Translations under genes and position numbers: made by a program
Shown here: positions 1 through 8,334 of the stretch, one piece after another
Layout of the letters: each line of letters begins with the position of its first letter
How positions within the stretch are numbered: the first letter of the stretch is position 1
The notes under the pieces: generated by a model
Database searches by the model: none
What the model saw: the letters and a program-made list of their open reading frames with translations, nothing else
What the model was told of the DNA's origin: nothing
DNA from: Brevundimonas diminuta 470-4
GTDB taxonomy: Bacteria; Pseudomonadota; Alphaproteobacteria; Caulobacterales; Caulobacteraceae
Assembly (NCBI GenBank): GCA_000318405.1
Contig: KB291772.1
Location: 1-33,423 of the forward strand
Reading direction: 5' to 3'
DNA length: 33,423 nucleotides

Positions 1-99
1 GCCGTATCACCCAAAATCCCGCATAGCTCTACCAGTGACGTCACCGAACTGATCAGGGCGCGGCCGACGCAGGACGGGCCGCGCAGCGCCCTGGACGAA

Positions 100-1131
100 A
101 TGCTGGGTGGCGGCGTCTTTCGACGGGCGATGGAGGTCGAGGCGGACAACCAAAGGCTGGAGGCCGAGCAGCGCCAGCTCTCGGATGTTCTGTTGAACGC
201 GCCGGGCTTTGTTGCGGTTCTGAACGGACCGGATCACGTCATCCAGTTTTGCAATGAGGCCTGCTATCGCCTGGTCAATCATCGCGACATCCTGGGCAGC
301 ACGGTCAAACAGGCCCTGCCTGAGCTGGGCGAACAGGGTCATCTCGACTTTCTCAACGACGTCTATGAGACCGGGGAACCTGTCATGGGCAGGCAGCGGG
401 CGTTCAACCTGCAGCATTCACCGGACGGTCCGGCGGACAATCGCTACATCGACTTCGCCTATCAGCCCATCCGGGACGAAAATGCGCGCGTGATCGGCGT
501 CTTTGTTCAGGGGCATGACGTAACGGATGTCGTCATGGCCGCCGAACGGCAGAAGCTGATGATCGATGAGCTCAATCATCGCGTGAAGAACACGCTGGCC
601 ACTGTGCAATCCATCGCCATGCAGACGGCCCGCACCCATCAGGGCCCGCGCTCGTTCGCCGACGCCTTCGAGGCGCGGCTGATGGCCCTGTCGCATACCC
701 ACGATCTTCTCACCAAGAGCCATTGGGAGGGCGCCGATCTGCGCTCGGTGCTGGAACATGAGACGCGCGCGCACGGGGCGGGACGGCTGAGTCTGAACGG
801 GCCGCTTGTCGCTCTTTCGCCCGCCAGAGCCCTGTCGCTAGGCATGATTTTTCATGAACTGGCCACCAACGCTGCGAAATACGGCGCCCTGGCGCATGGC
901 GATGGGCGGGTGACGGTCGACTGGCGCGTGATCAATCACTCCTCCCCCCAGTTGGAGATCATCTGGAGTGAAACTGCTGGTCCGACTGTGCAGAAACCAG
1001 AGCGGCGCGGTTTCGGCACTCGCTTGATCGAGCGCAATGTTCGGCATGACCTGCGCGGCGCCGTTGATATGAGCTACACAGGTCACGGCCTGAGCGCCCG
1101 ATTCACCCTTCCGCTGGAGACAGACGCCTGA
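100..1131 (+). CDS. PAS / HWE-family sensor histidine kinase (5' end uncertain)
   Basis: Sensor kinase expected to autophosphorylate and pass phosphate to the response regulator encoded next to it. Counting from the ATG at 100, residues 27-145 form a PAS domain (NAPGFVAVLNGPDHVIQF onward). The H-box is DELNHRVKNTLATVQSIA with the phospho-acceptor at His160. The family signature HWE is at 208-210, the N-box FHELATNAAKYG around 251-262, a W-x-E at 289-291, and the G-box GFGTRLIER at 304-312. I see no membrane segment, so it is probably cytoplasmic. The frame stays open leftwards to base 1 without a start codon, and the ATG at 100 has no clear Shine-Dalgarno, so the protein may begin outside the window. 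The stop overlaps the regulator's start by one base. The sensed signal cannot be read from the sequence. Confidence 0.9.
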   Translation: MLGGGVFRRAMEVEADNQRLEAEQRQLSDVLLNAPGFVAVLNGPDHVIQFCNEACYRLVNHRDILGSTVKQALPELGEQGHLDFLNDVYETGEPVMGRQRAFNLQHSPDGPADNRYIDFAYQPIRDENARVIGVFVQGHDVTDVVMAAERQKLMIDELNHRVKNTLATVQSIAMQTARTHQGPRSFADAFEARLMALSHTHDLLTKSHWEGADLRSVLEHETRAHGAGRLSLNGPLVALSPARALSLGMIFHELATNAAKYGALAHGDGRVTVDWRVINHSSPQLEIIWSETAGPTVQKPERRGFGTRLIERNVRHDLRGAVDMSYTGHGLSARFTLPLETDA

Positions 1132-1508
1132 TGACCGATATCTTTTCCGGCAGACGCGTGCTGATCGTGGAGGACGAGTCCCTGGTGGCCATGCTGCTCG
1201 AGACCATTCTGGCCGACCTGGGTTGCGACGTGGTGGGGCCGGAATCCAACATCGAAGACGGACTGAACGTCGCTTCGGGAACCGCTCCGCTCGACGCCGC
1301 CCTCCTGGACGTCAATGTCGCCGGCCAGGAGATCTTTCCGGTCGCCGAGGCGTTGAAGGCCAGGGGCGTGCCCTTCGTCTTTTCCACCGGCTATGGCGAG
1401 GCGGGATTGCCTGAACACTGGCGCGGCAATCCGACGGTGCAGAAACCCTTCACCGAAGGCGCCATTCGCGATGCGCTGATGGCCGCCCTGAACATGCAGA
1501 GGGCCTGA
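1131..1508 (+). CDS. Single-domain response regulator (receiver only)
   Basis: A 125-residue stand-alone receiver domain with no output domain. The acidic pocket is Glu14-Asp15 (LIVEDE), the phospho-acceptor is Asp60 (ALLDVNVAG), the switch Thr is Thr86 (FSTGYG) and the conserved Lys is Lys105 (VQKPF). Its ATG shares one base with the kinase stop (TGATG), so the two are almost certainly translationally coupled and form a cognate pair. HWE kinases in alphaproteobacteria are commonly paired with such short receivers, which act through protein contacts or phosphorelay. The output of this pair is unknown. A perfect hairpin overlaps its stop codon. Confidence 0.93.
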   Translation: MTDIFSGRRVLIVEDESLVAMLLETILADLGCDVVGPESNIEDGLNVASGTAPLDAALLDVNVAGQEIFPVAEALKARGVPFVFSTGYGEAGLPEHWRGNPTVQKPFTEGAIRDALMAALNMQRA

Positions 1509-1521
1509 GGGCCTCAGGCCC
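1501..1521. terminator. Hairpin between convergent genes
   Basis: GGGCCTGAG at 1501-1509 pairs perfectly with CTCAGGCCC at 1513-1521 around a 3-nt loop and includes the response-regulator stop codon. It lies in the 20-nt gap between convergent genes ending at 1508 and 1529. There is no U-run on either side, so it may be a weak or Rho-assisted terminator or a 3'-end stabiliser. Confidence 0.5.
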
Positions 1522-1528
1522 GACGCGC

Positions 1529-2629
1529 TTACGCTGGATGTAGCGTCGACCACGCCGACAGACGCGCCAGCGCATCCGCCTCTATGTCGGCATAGAAGGG
1601 GTTGTAAGGCGGAATCTTGCGCTGTTCAGCCCAGGCTCCGGTCGGCCGGAAGGACTCTGAACTCAGCCGCGAACGCCACAGCACGCCGTCGCGGCACTCG
1701 GCGGCCACGATCCGGCGTTGCAGGGCAGGACGCACGCCCCACTCCAGATTGGTGGCGTTGGTGGCGCCGCGACTTTCGCGCATTTCAGAGCGCGGGGCGC
1801 CCGCCGATCCCGTGACCGGATTGACGCAGGCCGAGGCCAGGCCGTCGAACGTCACCAGAGCCCCCCGGTCGTCCCATGTCAGGGCGCGACGCAGCGCGCG
1901 GCGCGCTTCGCTGTCATTGTTTTCTTCGAGCGAGCGCCAGGTCACGACGCAGCCCGCCTGTTCGCGGCTGGTGCACAAGGGCACGGTCGTGAAGCGAGAC
2001 GCCGGGGCCAGGTGCTCCATCAGATAGGCGGCGGCCAGACGCGACCGCAGGGCGGGATCGGGCGCGATCCGTTCATGCAGCAGGCGGTCGGCCAGTTCGG
2101 CCCCCTGCTCTACCCCGGCCAGGATGATGGGTCCGTCTGGGTGGCGTTTCAGCCAGGCGTCGAAGGCGGCGGATATGTCCTGATAGGCGAAGGCGCGCGC
2201 CTCTCGGGCGTCTTCGCGCAGGGTCAGGCGGGTGTAGAGGCTGGCCTGCCGATACAGCGGCGCGCTGACGTCTCCAGCCACGGCCACAGGCCCGGCGTAG
2301 TTGGGCAGGACCGCGCCGCGCAGCCCGGCCAGGGCGCGGGTGTCGTCAATGGCCCCGTTCCAATCCTTGCCGCCGTTGTAGGTAGTCGAATGGATGAAGA
2401 AGACGTGCGCAGACCCGGCCGTCGGCGTGCGGACGTCCAGCAGGGCCCAGGCGTCCGCCTGCGCATAGTCGGGCTTGGCCGGCGGCTGATAGGTCTGAAA
2501 TGGCACCTGAGGGTCGAGGCCGGAACGCAGGATATCGCCGCGCCAGACGGCGACCGCCGCCGTCAGAATGAAGACGAGCGCAAAGCCCGCGTAGCCGACC
2601 CACTGGCGCGCAGTTAGCCGGGGCAGCAT
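1529..2629 (-). CDS. DUF3089 family protein (alpha/beta-hydrolase-like), membrane-anchored
   Basis: A 366-residue protein starting MLPRLTARQWVGYAGFALVF, with one N-terminal hydrophobic segment (about residues 8-26) that should anchor it or act as an uncleaved signal. The rest matches DUF3089: VFFIHSTTYNGGKDWNGAIDD, a hydrolase-like turn IILAGVEQGAELADRLL, and the late ACVNPVTG motif. In an active hydrolase the turn would read G-x-S-x-G; here it is GVEQG, so the expected serine is absent. An open frame continues upstream to 2914 but lies inside hldD. The ATG at 2629 shares one base with the hldD stop, which fixes the start. It is the last gene of the kdsA-hldE-hldD operon, so an envelope-related role is possible but unproven. 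Confidence 0.85.
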   Translation of the reverse strand: MLPRLTARQWVGYAGFALVFILTAAVAVWRGDILRSGLDPQVPFQTYQPPAKPDYAQADAWALLDVRTPTAGSAHVFFIHSTTYNGGKDWNGAIDDTRALAGLRGAVLPNYAGPVAVAGDVSAPLYRQASLYTRLTLREDAREARAFAYQDISAAFDAWLKRHPDGPIILAGVEQGAELADRLLHERIAPDPALRSRLAAAYLMEHLAPASRFTTVPLCTSREQAGCVVTWRSLEENNDSEARRALRRALTWDDRGALVTFDGLASACVNPVTGSAGAPRSEMRESRGATNATNLEWGVRPALQRRIVAAECRDGVLWRSRLSSESFRPTGAWAEQRKIPPYNPFYADIEADALARLSAWSTLHPA

Positions 2630-3630
2630 CAGCGGTACGGGTCCGGCTGGGCCAGGAAGTCCTGGACGTAGCGGCGCACGCCTTCCTCCAGCGGGGTCGA
2701 TTGGCCACCGTAGCCGAGGGCGCGGATGCGGTCCATGCTGGCCTCGGTGAAGTATTGATAGCGGTCGCGGATCGCCTCGGGCATGTCGATATAGGCGATG
2801 GAGGCTTCCTTGCCCGCCGCCGCGAAGGTCGCGCGCGCCAGATCGGCGAAGGAGCGCGCCTGGCCCGATCCGGCGTTGAACACGCCCGAGACAGCCTCGT
2901 TCTCCAGCAGCCACAGGATGATGTTCACCACGTCGTCGACGAAGACGAAGTCGCGCAACTGGCCGCCGTCGGGGTAGTTCGGGTTATGCGAGCGGAACAG
3001 GCTGACCGTTTCGCCCGCCTGCACCTTGGGCCAGATCTGGGCGACGACCGACTTCATGCCGCCCTTGTGGCCCTCGTTCGGACCGTAGACGTTGAAGAAC
3101 TTCAGCCCGGCCCACTGAGGCGGCGCCTCGTCGCGATCAGCCTGACGCACGGCATACTGGTCGAACAGATATTTCGAATAGCCATAGGCGTTTAGCGGGC
3201 GCAGCGCATTCAGGCTCTCAGGATCGTCGCGGTCCTCGAACCCGGCCTCGCCGTCGCCATAGGTGGCGGCCGAGGAGGCGTAGATCATCCGCACATTGCG
3301 CACCGCGCACCAGTCCCAGATGTCGCGCGACAGGCTGAAGTTGGTGCGCAGGATCAGGTCGGCGTCCGGCTCGGTCGTCGAGGAGATGGCGCCCATGTGG
3401 ATCACCGCTTCGATGCGGTCGGCGTGACGCTCCAACTGCTCAAACAGCTCTTCGGGCGCCCACAGGTCGGCGATGGGATGTTTGGCGATGTTCTTCCACT
3501 TGGCGAGGTCGGCCGTCTCCAGCCGGTCGCAGACGACCACGTCCCAGGCCCCGCTCTCGCACAGGCGGGCGACGATGTTGGAGCCGATGAAGCCCGCGCC
3601 GCCCGTGACGACGATCATTCTGGGCGTCAT
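2629..3630 (-). CDS. hldD: ADP-L-glycero-D-manno-heptose 6-epimerase
   Basis: Cytoplasmic NADP-dependent short-chain dehydrogenase-type epimerase that converts ADP-D-glycero- to ADP-L-glycero-beta-D-manno-heptose, the donor for the lipopolysaccharide inner core. The Rossmann motif GGAGFIGSN is at residues 10-18. The catalytic pair is Tyr149-x3-Lys153 (YGYSK), preceded by the Ser/Thr strand YASSAATYGDG. The length of 333 residues is close to the family norm. The start at 3630 gives a 4-nt ATGA overlap with hldE; a second Met (residue 5) is possible but less likely. The next gene downstream overlaps by one base. HldE and HldD catalyse successive parts of the same pathway. Confidence 0.96.
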   Translation of the reverse strand: MTPRMIVVTGGAGFIGSNIVARLCESGAWDVVVCDRLETADLAKWKNIAKHPIADLWAPEELFEQLERHADRIEAVIHMGAISSTTEPDADLILRTNFSLSRDIWDWCAVRNVRMIYASSAATYGDGEAGFEDRDDPESLNALRPLNAYGYSKYLFDQYAVRQADRDEAPPQWAGLKFFNVYGPNEGHKGGMKSVVAQIWPKVQAGETVSLFRSHNPNYPDGGQLRDFVFVDDVVNIILWLLENEAVSGVFNAGSGQARSFADLARATFAAAGKEASIAYIDMPEAIRDRYQYFTEASMDRIRALGYGGQSTPLEEGVRRYVQDFLAQPDPYR

Positions 3631-5087
3631 GCTTTGTCTCCGGTCATCTTCTCGATGGTCTTGGTCGTGGAATAGCCGTCGGCGAAGTCGGCCAGACGGA
3701 CTTCGCCGCCCCAGCTCTCGACCTCGGCGGCGCCGACGACCTTGTCCTTGGTGTAGTCCGAGCCCTTGATGAGCACGTCGGGCTTCAGCCGTTCGATCAG
3801 GGCGATGGGCGTCGAGTCGTCGAAGGCCGTCACACGATCCACGCTGGCCAGACCGCCGATGACGGCGGCGCGGCTGTCCAGATCATTGACCGGCCGTCCC
3901 TCCCCTTTCAGGCGCCGCACTGAGGCGTCAGTGTTCAGCGCCACCACCAGCCGGTCGCACCAGCTGCGCGCCTGGGCCAGATAGGCGACGTGGCCGCGGT
4001 GCAGGATGTCGAAGCAGCCGTTGGTGAAGCCGACCTTCAGGCCCTGACGCTTCCACGCCTCGACCTGATCGGCCAGTTCGTCCAGCGGCGTGACCTTGGA
4101 TTGAGCAAGCGCCGCGTGCTGGCTCATCTCGGCCTCGATCAGTTCGGCGGGGGTGACGACGGCGGTGCCGCTCTTGCCCACCACCACGCCCGACGCGAGG
4201 ATGGCGAACTGCACCGCCTGTTCCAGCGTCGCGCCTGCGCCCAGCGCCAGCCCGAGGGCGGCGAGACAGGTGTCGCCCGCGCCCGACACGTCGAACACCT
4301 CGCGCGCGCGGCCGGGGAAGTGGGTGACGCCGCCGCCTCTGCGGGCCAGCGTCATGCCCTTGCCTGCGCGGGTGACGATGACGGCCTTGGCCGTTGTGGA
4401 GGCCAGCAGGGCGGCCAGCGCCGCCTCGACCTGTTCGTCGGTCTCGGTCGGAAGGCCGGTGGCGCCCGCCAGTTCGCTGGCGTTCGGCTTGATGACGTCG
4501 ACCGCGCCATAGCGGGCGAAGTCGCGGCCCTTGGGATCGACGATGACCGGCGCCCCGTATTCGGCCCCGGCCCACAGCGCCGCCTGAACGGCGCCGTCGT
4601 CCACCACGCCCTTGGCGTAGTCGGACAGCAGGATGGCGCCCGCGCCTCGGAACACCGCCTTGTCGGCATAGCCGGAATGGGTCGCGGTCTCGTCGTCCAG
4701 ACGCAGCAGTTGCTGGCCGGCGGCGACGAAGCGCGTCTTGACGATGCTGGCGGCGCCTTCGGGTCGGATCAGGGCGTCCTCGATCCGGTCCTCGGCGGAG
4801 ATCAGATCGGCCAGTTCGGCGCCCGCCGCATCATCGCCCGCCACGGCGCCCAGACGGGCCTGACCGCCCAGAGCCGCGACGTTGCGGGCCACATTGCCCA
4901 CGCCGCCGGGCATGGCCACGGTGCGGCGCGCGCGCAGGACAGGGATCGGCGCCTCGGGCGAGATGCGGCTGACCTCGCCATAAACATAGCGATCCAGCAT
5001 CAGATCGCCGACGCAGGCGACATGCAGGTCGCGCACGCGCTCCAGCAGGGACTGCAGGGCGCCGAGATCAAGAGAACGTTCAGCCAT
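3627..5087 (-). CDS. hldE: Bifunctional heptose-7-phosphate kinase / heptose-1-phosphate adenylyltransferase
   Basis: A 486-residue fusion enzyme of ADP-heptose synthesis. Residues 1 to about 320 are a PfkB/ribokinase-type kinase with the anion-hole and catalytic Asp motif DVSGAGDT at 266-273. Residues about 350-486 are a cytidylyltransferase-like domain with FTNGCFDILHRGH at 354-366, where HRGH is the HxGH nucleotide-binding motif. Both domains look intact. It phosphorylates D-glycero-beta-D-manno-heptose 7-phosphate and later adenylates the 1-phosphate. It starts 18 nt after the kdsA stop and overlaps hldD by 4 nt. No good Shine-Dalgarno precedes the ATG at 5087, so coupling to kdsA translation is likely. 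Confidence 0.97.
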   Translation of the reverse strand: MAERSLDLGALQSLLERVRDLHVACVGDLMLDRYVYGEVSRISPEAPIPVLRARRTVAMPGGVGNVARNVAALGGQARLGAVAGDDAAGAELADLISAEDRIEDALIRPEGAASIVKTRFVAAGQQLLRLDDETATHSGYADKAVFRGAGAILLSDYAKGVVDDGAVQAALWAGAEYGAPVIVDPKGRDFARYGAVDVIKPNASELAGATGLPTETDEQVEAALAALLASTTAKAVIVTRAGKGMTLARRGGGVTHFPGRAREVFDVSGAGDTCLAALGLALGAGATLEQAVQFAILASGVVVGKSGTAVVTPAELIEAEMSQHAALAQSKVTPLDELADQVEAWKRQGLKVGFTNGCFDILHRGHVAYLAQARSWCDRLVVALNTDASVRRLKGEGRPVNDLDSRAAVIGGLASVDRVTAFDDSTPIALIERLKPDVLIKGSDYTKDKVVGAAEVESWGGEVRLADFADGYSTTKTIEKMTGDKA

Positions 5088-5105
5088 GACGCCGAACTAG
5101 CGGAT

Positions 5106-5984
5106 TCACGCCGTCTTCGCCATCGGCCCCTTGTGACCCAGCTTGATGGCCAGGTCGTCGAAGGCGATCAGTTCGGCGGCCAGGGCCTCGAACTGGTCCA
5201 GCGGCACCATGTTGGGGCCGTCCGAGGGAGCGTTGTCCGGGTCTTCGTGCGTCTCCATGAAGACCGCGTCGACGCCGACCGAGACGGCGGCGCGCGCCAG
5301 CACCGGCACGAACTCGCGCTGGCCGCCCGAGGAGGCGCCCTGCCCGCCCGGCTGTTGGACGCTGTGGGTGGCGTCGAAGACGACGGGGCAGCCGATCTCA
5401 CGCAGGATCGGCAGGGCGCGCATGTCGCTGACCAGGGTGTTGTAGCCGAAGCTGGCGCCGCGCTCGCAGGCCATGACGTTCGGGTTGCCCGCGCCCGTCA
5501 CCTTGGCGATGACGTTTTTCATGTCCCAGGGGGCCAGGAACTGCCCCTTCTTGATGTTGATCGCCTTGCCCGTGGCGGCGGCGGCCAGCAGCAGATCGGT
5601 CTGGCGCGACAGGAAAGCCGGGATCTGCAGCACGTCCACAGCCTCGGCCACGCCCGCGCACTGAGCCTCGGAGTGGACGTCGGTCAGGGTCGGCAGGCCG
5701 GTGACTTCACGGATTTCGGCGAAGATCGGCAGGGCGTCCTTCAGGCCGATGCCGCGCGCAGCCGTGGCGCTGGTGCGGTTCGCCTTGTCGAAACTGGTCT
5801 TGTAGATGATGCCGAGGTTCAGGCGCTCGCCGATCTCCTTCAGCGCATGGGCGGTCTCCAGCGCGTGCTGGCGGCTTTCCATCTGGCAAGGGCCGGCGAT
5901 GAAGACGATGCGGGCGCCGCCGCCGATGACGACGGGTTTCTTGAGGCCTTCGGACAGGGTGATGACGGCGTTCGGAGAGGTCAC
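5106..5984 (-). CDS. kdsA: 3-deoxy-D-manno-octulosonate 8-phosphate synthase
   Basis: Condenses phosphoenolpyruvate with arabinose 5-phosphate to Kdo-8-phosphate, the precursor of the Kdo that links lipid A to the core. Diagnostic stretches are [39 protein letters not shown] and the C-terminal DGPN. AGPC carries a Cys where the E. coli enzyme has Asn; with the downstream His, Glu and Asp (FDATH, METHEDP) this is the metal-dependent class. No ATG lies near the N-terminus. An in-frame TAG stands 21 nt before a TTG at 6008, so the start is that TTG or the GTG at 5984. I chose the GTG because [10 protein letters not shown] resembles other KdsA N-termini. It is the first gene of the Kdo/heptose operon. 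Confidence 0.93.
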   Translation of the reverse strand: MTSPNAVITLSEGLKKPVVIGGGARIVFIAGPCQMESRQHALETAHALKEIGERLNLGIIYKTSFDKANRTSATAARGIGLKDALPIFAEIREVTGLPTLTDVHSEAQCAGVAEAVDVLQIPAFLSRQTDLLLAAAATGKAINIKKGQFLAPWDMKNVIAKVTGAGNPNVMACERGASFGYNTLVSDMRALPILREIGCPVVFDATHSVQQPGGQGASSGGQREFVPVLARAAVSVGVDAVFMETHEDPDNAPSDGPNMVPLDQFEALAAELIAFDDLAIKLGHKGPMAKTA

Positions 5985-6138
5985 GGCGGCGCTTTCGACT
6001 GGTTTCAACGGCGGTTCGCGGGCCTATGCCGCGACTTTGAGTCGGACAGGTGGCGTCGCGGATGCGTTTGCGCAACTTATCCGGCGACTCAAGGCCTGAC
6101 CATCGCCGGCGAAAGCATGATTGTTCGGGCGATCATGG

Positions 6139-6144
6139 TAATCT
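6139..6144 (+). promoter_or_regulatory. Possible -10 element giving a leaderless sseA mRNA
   Basis: TAATCT lies 6 nt before the sseA ATG and no Shine-Dalgarno is visible, so transcription may start at or next to the A of ATG. Leaderless mRNAs are common in Caulobacter. No convincing -35 is seen. Confidence 0.3.
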
Positions 6145-6150
6145 GGCGCC

Positions 6151-6981
6151 ATGGACACTCCCCTGATCTCGACCGAAGCCCTCGCCGCGCAGATGACCAA
6201 GCCGGACCTGCGCATCATCGACGCCAGCTGGTGGCTGGATGGACGGGATGCACGCGCGGATTTCGAGCGCGAGCGGCTGCCGGGGGCGGTCTTCTTCGAT
6301 CTCGACGCGGTGGCGGATCGGGAAAGCCCCTATCCGCATATGCTGCCGTCGCCTGCAGCCTTCGCCGAGGCGATGGGGGCGATGGGCGTGTCGGAGCGCG
6401 ACGACATCGTGGTCTATGACGCCCAAGGGCTGTTCTCGGCGGCGCGGGTCTGGTGGACGCTGCGGACGATGGGCGTTCAGCGCGTGCGCGTGCTGGATGG
6501 CGGCCTGCCGAAATGGAAGGCCGAGGGGCGGCCGCTGGAAGGCGGCGCGGCCGGGGCGCCGGTCCCGGCTCAGTTTGAAGCGCAATTCGACGCCGAGGCT
6601 GTAGCGGACTTCGATCAGGTCGGCGCCGCGCTGGCCGAAGGGCTTCAGGTTGTCGATGCCCGCGGAGCGGCCCGCTTTCGGGGCGAGGCGGCCGAACCGC
6701 GTCCCGGCGTGCGGGCGGGCCATATGCCGGGGGCGCTGAACCTGCCCTTCGCCAATCTGCTGGATGCGGACGGCACGCTGAAACAGGGGCAACCGCTGGA
6801 GGACGCTTTCCGCGCGGCAGGCGTCGATCTGGAGCGACCGGTCATCACCAGCTGCGGTTCGGGCGTGACGGCGGCGATCCTGACGCTGGGGCTGGCCGTC
6901 CTGGGGCGGCCGTCGCGCCTCTATGACGGATCGTGGGCCGAATGGGGCGCGCGGCCGGACGCGCCCCTGGCTGTCGGCTAG
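6151..6981 (+). CDS. sseA: 3-mercaptopyruvate sulfurtransferase (tandem rhodanese)
   Basis: A 276-residue protein of two rhodanese domains, an inactive N-terminal one (about 1-130) and a catalytic C-terminal one (about 160-270). The active-site loop is CGSGVT with catalytic Cys235. That loop, rather than the CRxGxR type of thiosulfate sulfurtransferases, identifies mercaptopyruvate specificity. The enzyme transfers sulfur from 3-mercaptopyruvate to thiols or cyanide in cysteine catabolism. It is transcribed away from kdsA across a 140-165 nt gap. Its TAG stop overlaps the stop of the convergent symporter in the tetramer CTAG. It has no recognisable ribosome binding site. Confidence 0.94.
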   Translation: MDTPLISTEALAAQMTKPDLRIIDASWWLDGRDARADFERERLPGAVFFDLDAVADRESPYPHMLPSPAAFAEAMGAMGVSERDDIVVYDAQGLFSAARVWWTLRTMGVQRVRVLDGGLPKWKAEGRPLEGGAAGAPVPAQFEAQFDAEAVADFDQVGAALAEGLQVVDARGAARFRGEAAEPRPGVRAGHMPGALNLPFANLLDADGTLKQGQPLEDAFRAAGVDLERPVITSCGSGVTAAILTLGLAVLGRPSRLYDGSWAEWGARPDAPLAVG

Positions 6982-8303
6982 GCTGCGCCTGCCGCCAGCG
7001 GCGGCGCGGGCGCATCCGGCTCGTCTTCATCCTTTTCGCCGCGAGAAACGACGGTGGCGATGACCAGATCGCCGGTGACGTTCAACGATGTCCGGCACAT
7101 GTCCAGGAAGCGGTCGACGCCCAGGATCAGACCGATGCCCTCAGGCGGCACGCCCACCATCGCCAGGATCATGGCGATGACCGGCAGACTGCCTGCCGGA
7201 ACCCCCGCCGTGCCGACCCCGCCCAGAATACAGACCAGCATGACGATCAACTGCTGACCCCAGGTCAGGTCGATACCGAAGAACTGGGCCAGGAACAGCA
7301 CTGTCACCCCTTCGAACAGGGCGGTGCCGTTCTGGTTGGCGGTGGCGCCGACGGTCAGGACGAAGCGGGCGATCTTGCGCGGAAGGCCCAGCTCCTGCTC
7401 GGCCACGCGCAGCGACACTGGCAGGCTGGCGTTCGATGAGGCGGTGGAGAAGGACACCACCATCGCCTCGCGGATGGCGCGAAAGAACTTCACCGGCGAC
7501 ATCCCGCCCATCAGCCAGACAACCAGCGGATAAACGACGAACATATGGATCGCCATGGCCCCAACGGCGACGGCGACGAAGGCGCCGAGGCGGATCAGCA
7601 GATCCCACCCGAACAGAGCCGCCAGATTGAACATTAGGCAGGCGATGGCGACAGGCGCGATGCGAATGACGAGATTGATGAGCTTCATCATCACCTCGAA
7701 CATGCCTTCGATCGTCTGTTGCAGCCGGTCGGTGGCCGGGCTCTTGGCCATGACCAGACCGACGCCGGAGAAGAGGGCGAAGACCATGACCGGCAGGATC
7801 TGGTTCTCCGCCGCCGCCGCGAAGACGTTCGACGGGATCAGATCGAGGAAGAAGTCGCCCGCCTGAACCGAGGTCGGAGCGCTGCCGATGATCGAGGCGG
7901 CTCCGGCGCGGCCTTGATCCAGAAGCTGCTGGGCGAGGACCGGATCGACGCCATCGCCCGGTCTGAAAATATTGACCATCACCATACCGATCAGCACGGC
8001 CATGGCGGAAATGACGATGGTGTAGATCAGACTGCGCGACCCTGCGCGGCCGAGAGCCTTGAGGTCGCCCATCTCGGCCACCCCGATGACCAGGGCCGAG
8101 AACAGCAGGGGCAGCACCAGCATGAACAGCAGGCGAAGGAATATCTGGCCTGCCGGTCCTGTAATGTTGGAGGTCAGCCACTGAACCCAGCCGACATCGC
8201 CGCCGACGGTCAGATTGACGATGAGGCCGCCGATGAGGCCGACCAGAAATCCGATCAGCATCAGCATGTGAAGCGGCAGTCCGCGCTTGGCTGTAGTCTC
8301 CAT
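6978..8303 (-). CDS. SDF-family dicarboxylate/amino acid:cation symporter
   Basis: A 441-residue polytopic inner-membrane carrier of the glutamate/dicarboxylate (GltP/DctA) fold. The serine-rich HP1 tip is [12 protein letters not shown] at about 284-295, the HP2 tip is GTAGVPAGS at 364-372, and TM8 is [16 protein letters not shown] at 397-412. TM8 keeps the positions that bind substrate in GltPh, including Arg404, Thr405, Asn408 and Asp401; Arg404 suggests an acidic amino acid or C4-dicarboxylate. The TM7 motif, normally NMDGT, is NQNGT (323-327), so an acidic residue involved in cation binding is replaced by Asn. It follows the binding-protein gene by 31 nt with a G-rich Shine-Dalgarno in the gap, which suggests one transcript. 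Confidence 0.9.
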   Translation of the reverse strand: METTAKRGLPLHMLMLIGFLVGLIGGLIVNLTVGGDVGWVQWLTSNITGPAGQIFLRLLFMLVLPLLFSALVIGVAEMGDLKALGRAGSRSLIYTIVISAMAVLIGMVMVNIFRPGDGVDPVLAQQLLDQGRAGAASIIGSAPTSVQAGDFFLDLIPSNVFAAAAENQILPVMVFALFSGVGLVMAKSPATDRLQQTIEGMFEVMMKLINLVIRIAPVAIACLMFNLAALFGWDLLIRLGAFVAVAVGAMAIHMFVVYPLVVWLMGGMSPVKFFRAIREAMVVSFSTASSNASLPVSLRVAEQELGLPRKIARFVLTVGATANQNGTALFEGVTVLFLAQFFGIDLTWGQQLIVMLVCILGGVGTAGVPAGSLPVIAMILAMVGVPPEGIGLILGVDRFLDMCRTSLNVTGDLVIATVVSRGEKDEDEPDAPAPPLAAGAA

Positions 8304-8334
8304 CCAGTCCCTTCCCTGCTCCCCCTCTCTTGGA

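Noticed and set aside
2630..2914. N-terminal extension of the DUF3089 frame
   Set aside because: It overlaps hldD in another frame and lacks any export signal; the start at 2629 has coupled spacing and a membrane anchor.
3990..6419. Long plus-strand open frame of 809 codons
   Set aside because: It is antisense to hldE and kdsA, both clearly recognisable. In GC-rich DNA the opposite frame often lacks stops. The translation is His/Gly/Arg/Gln-rich with no known domain.
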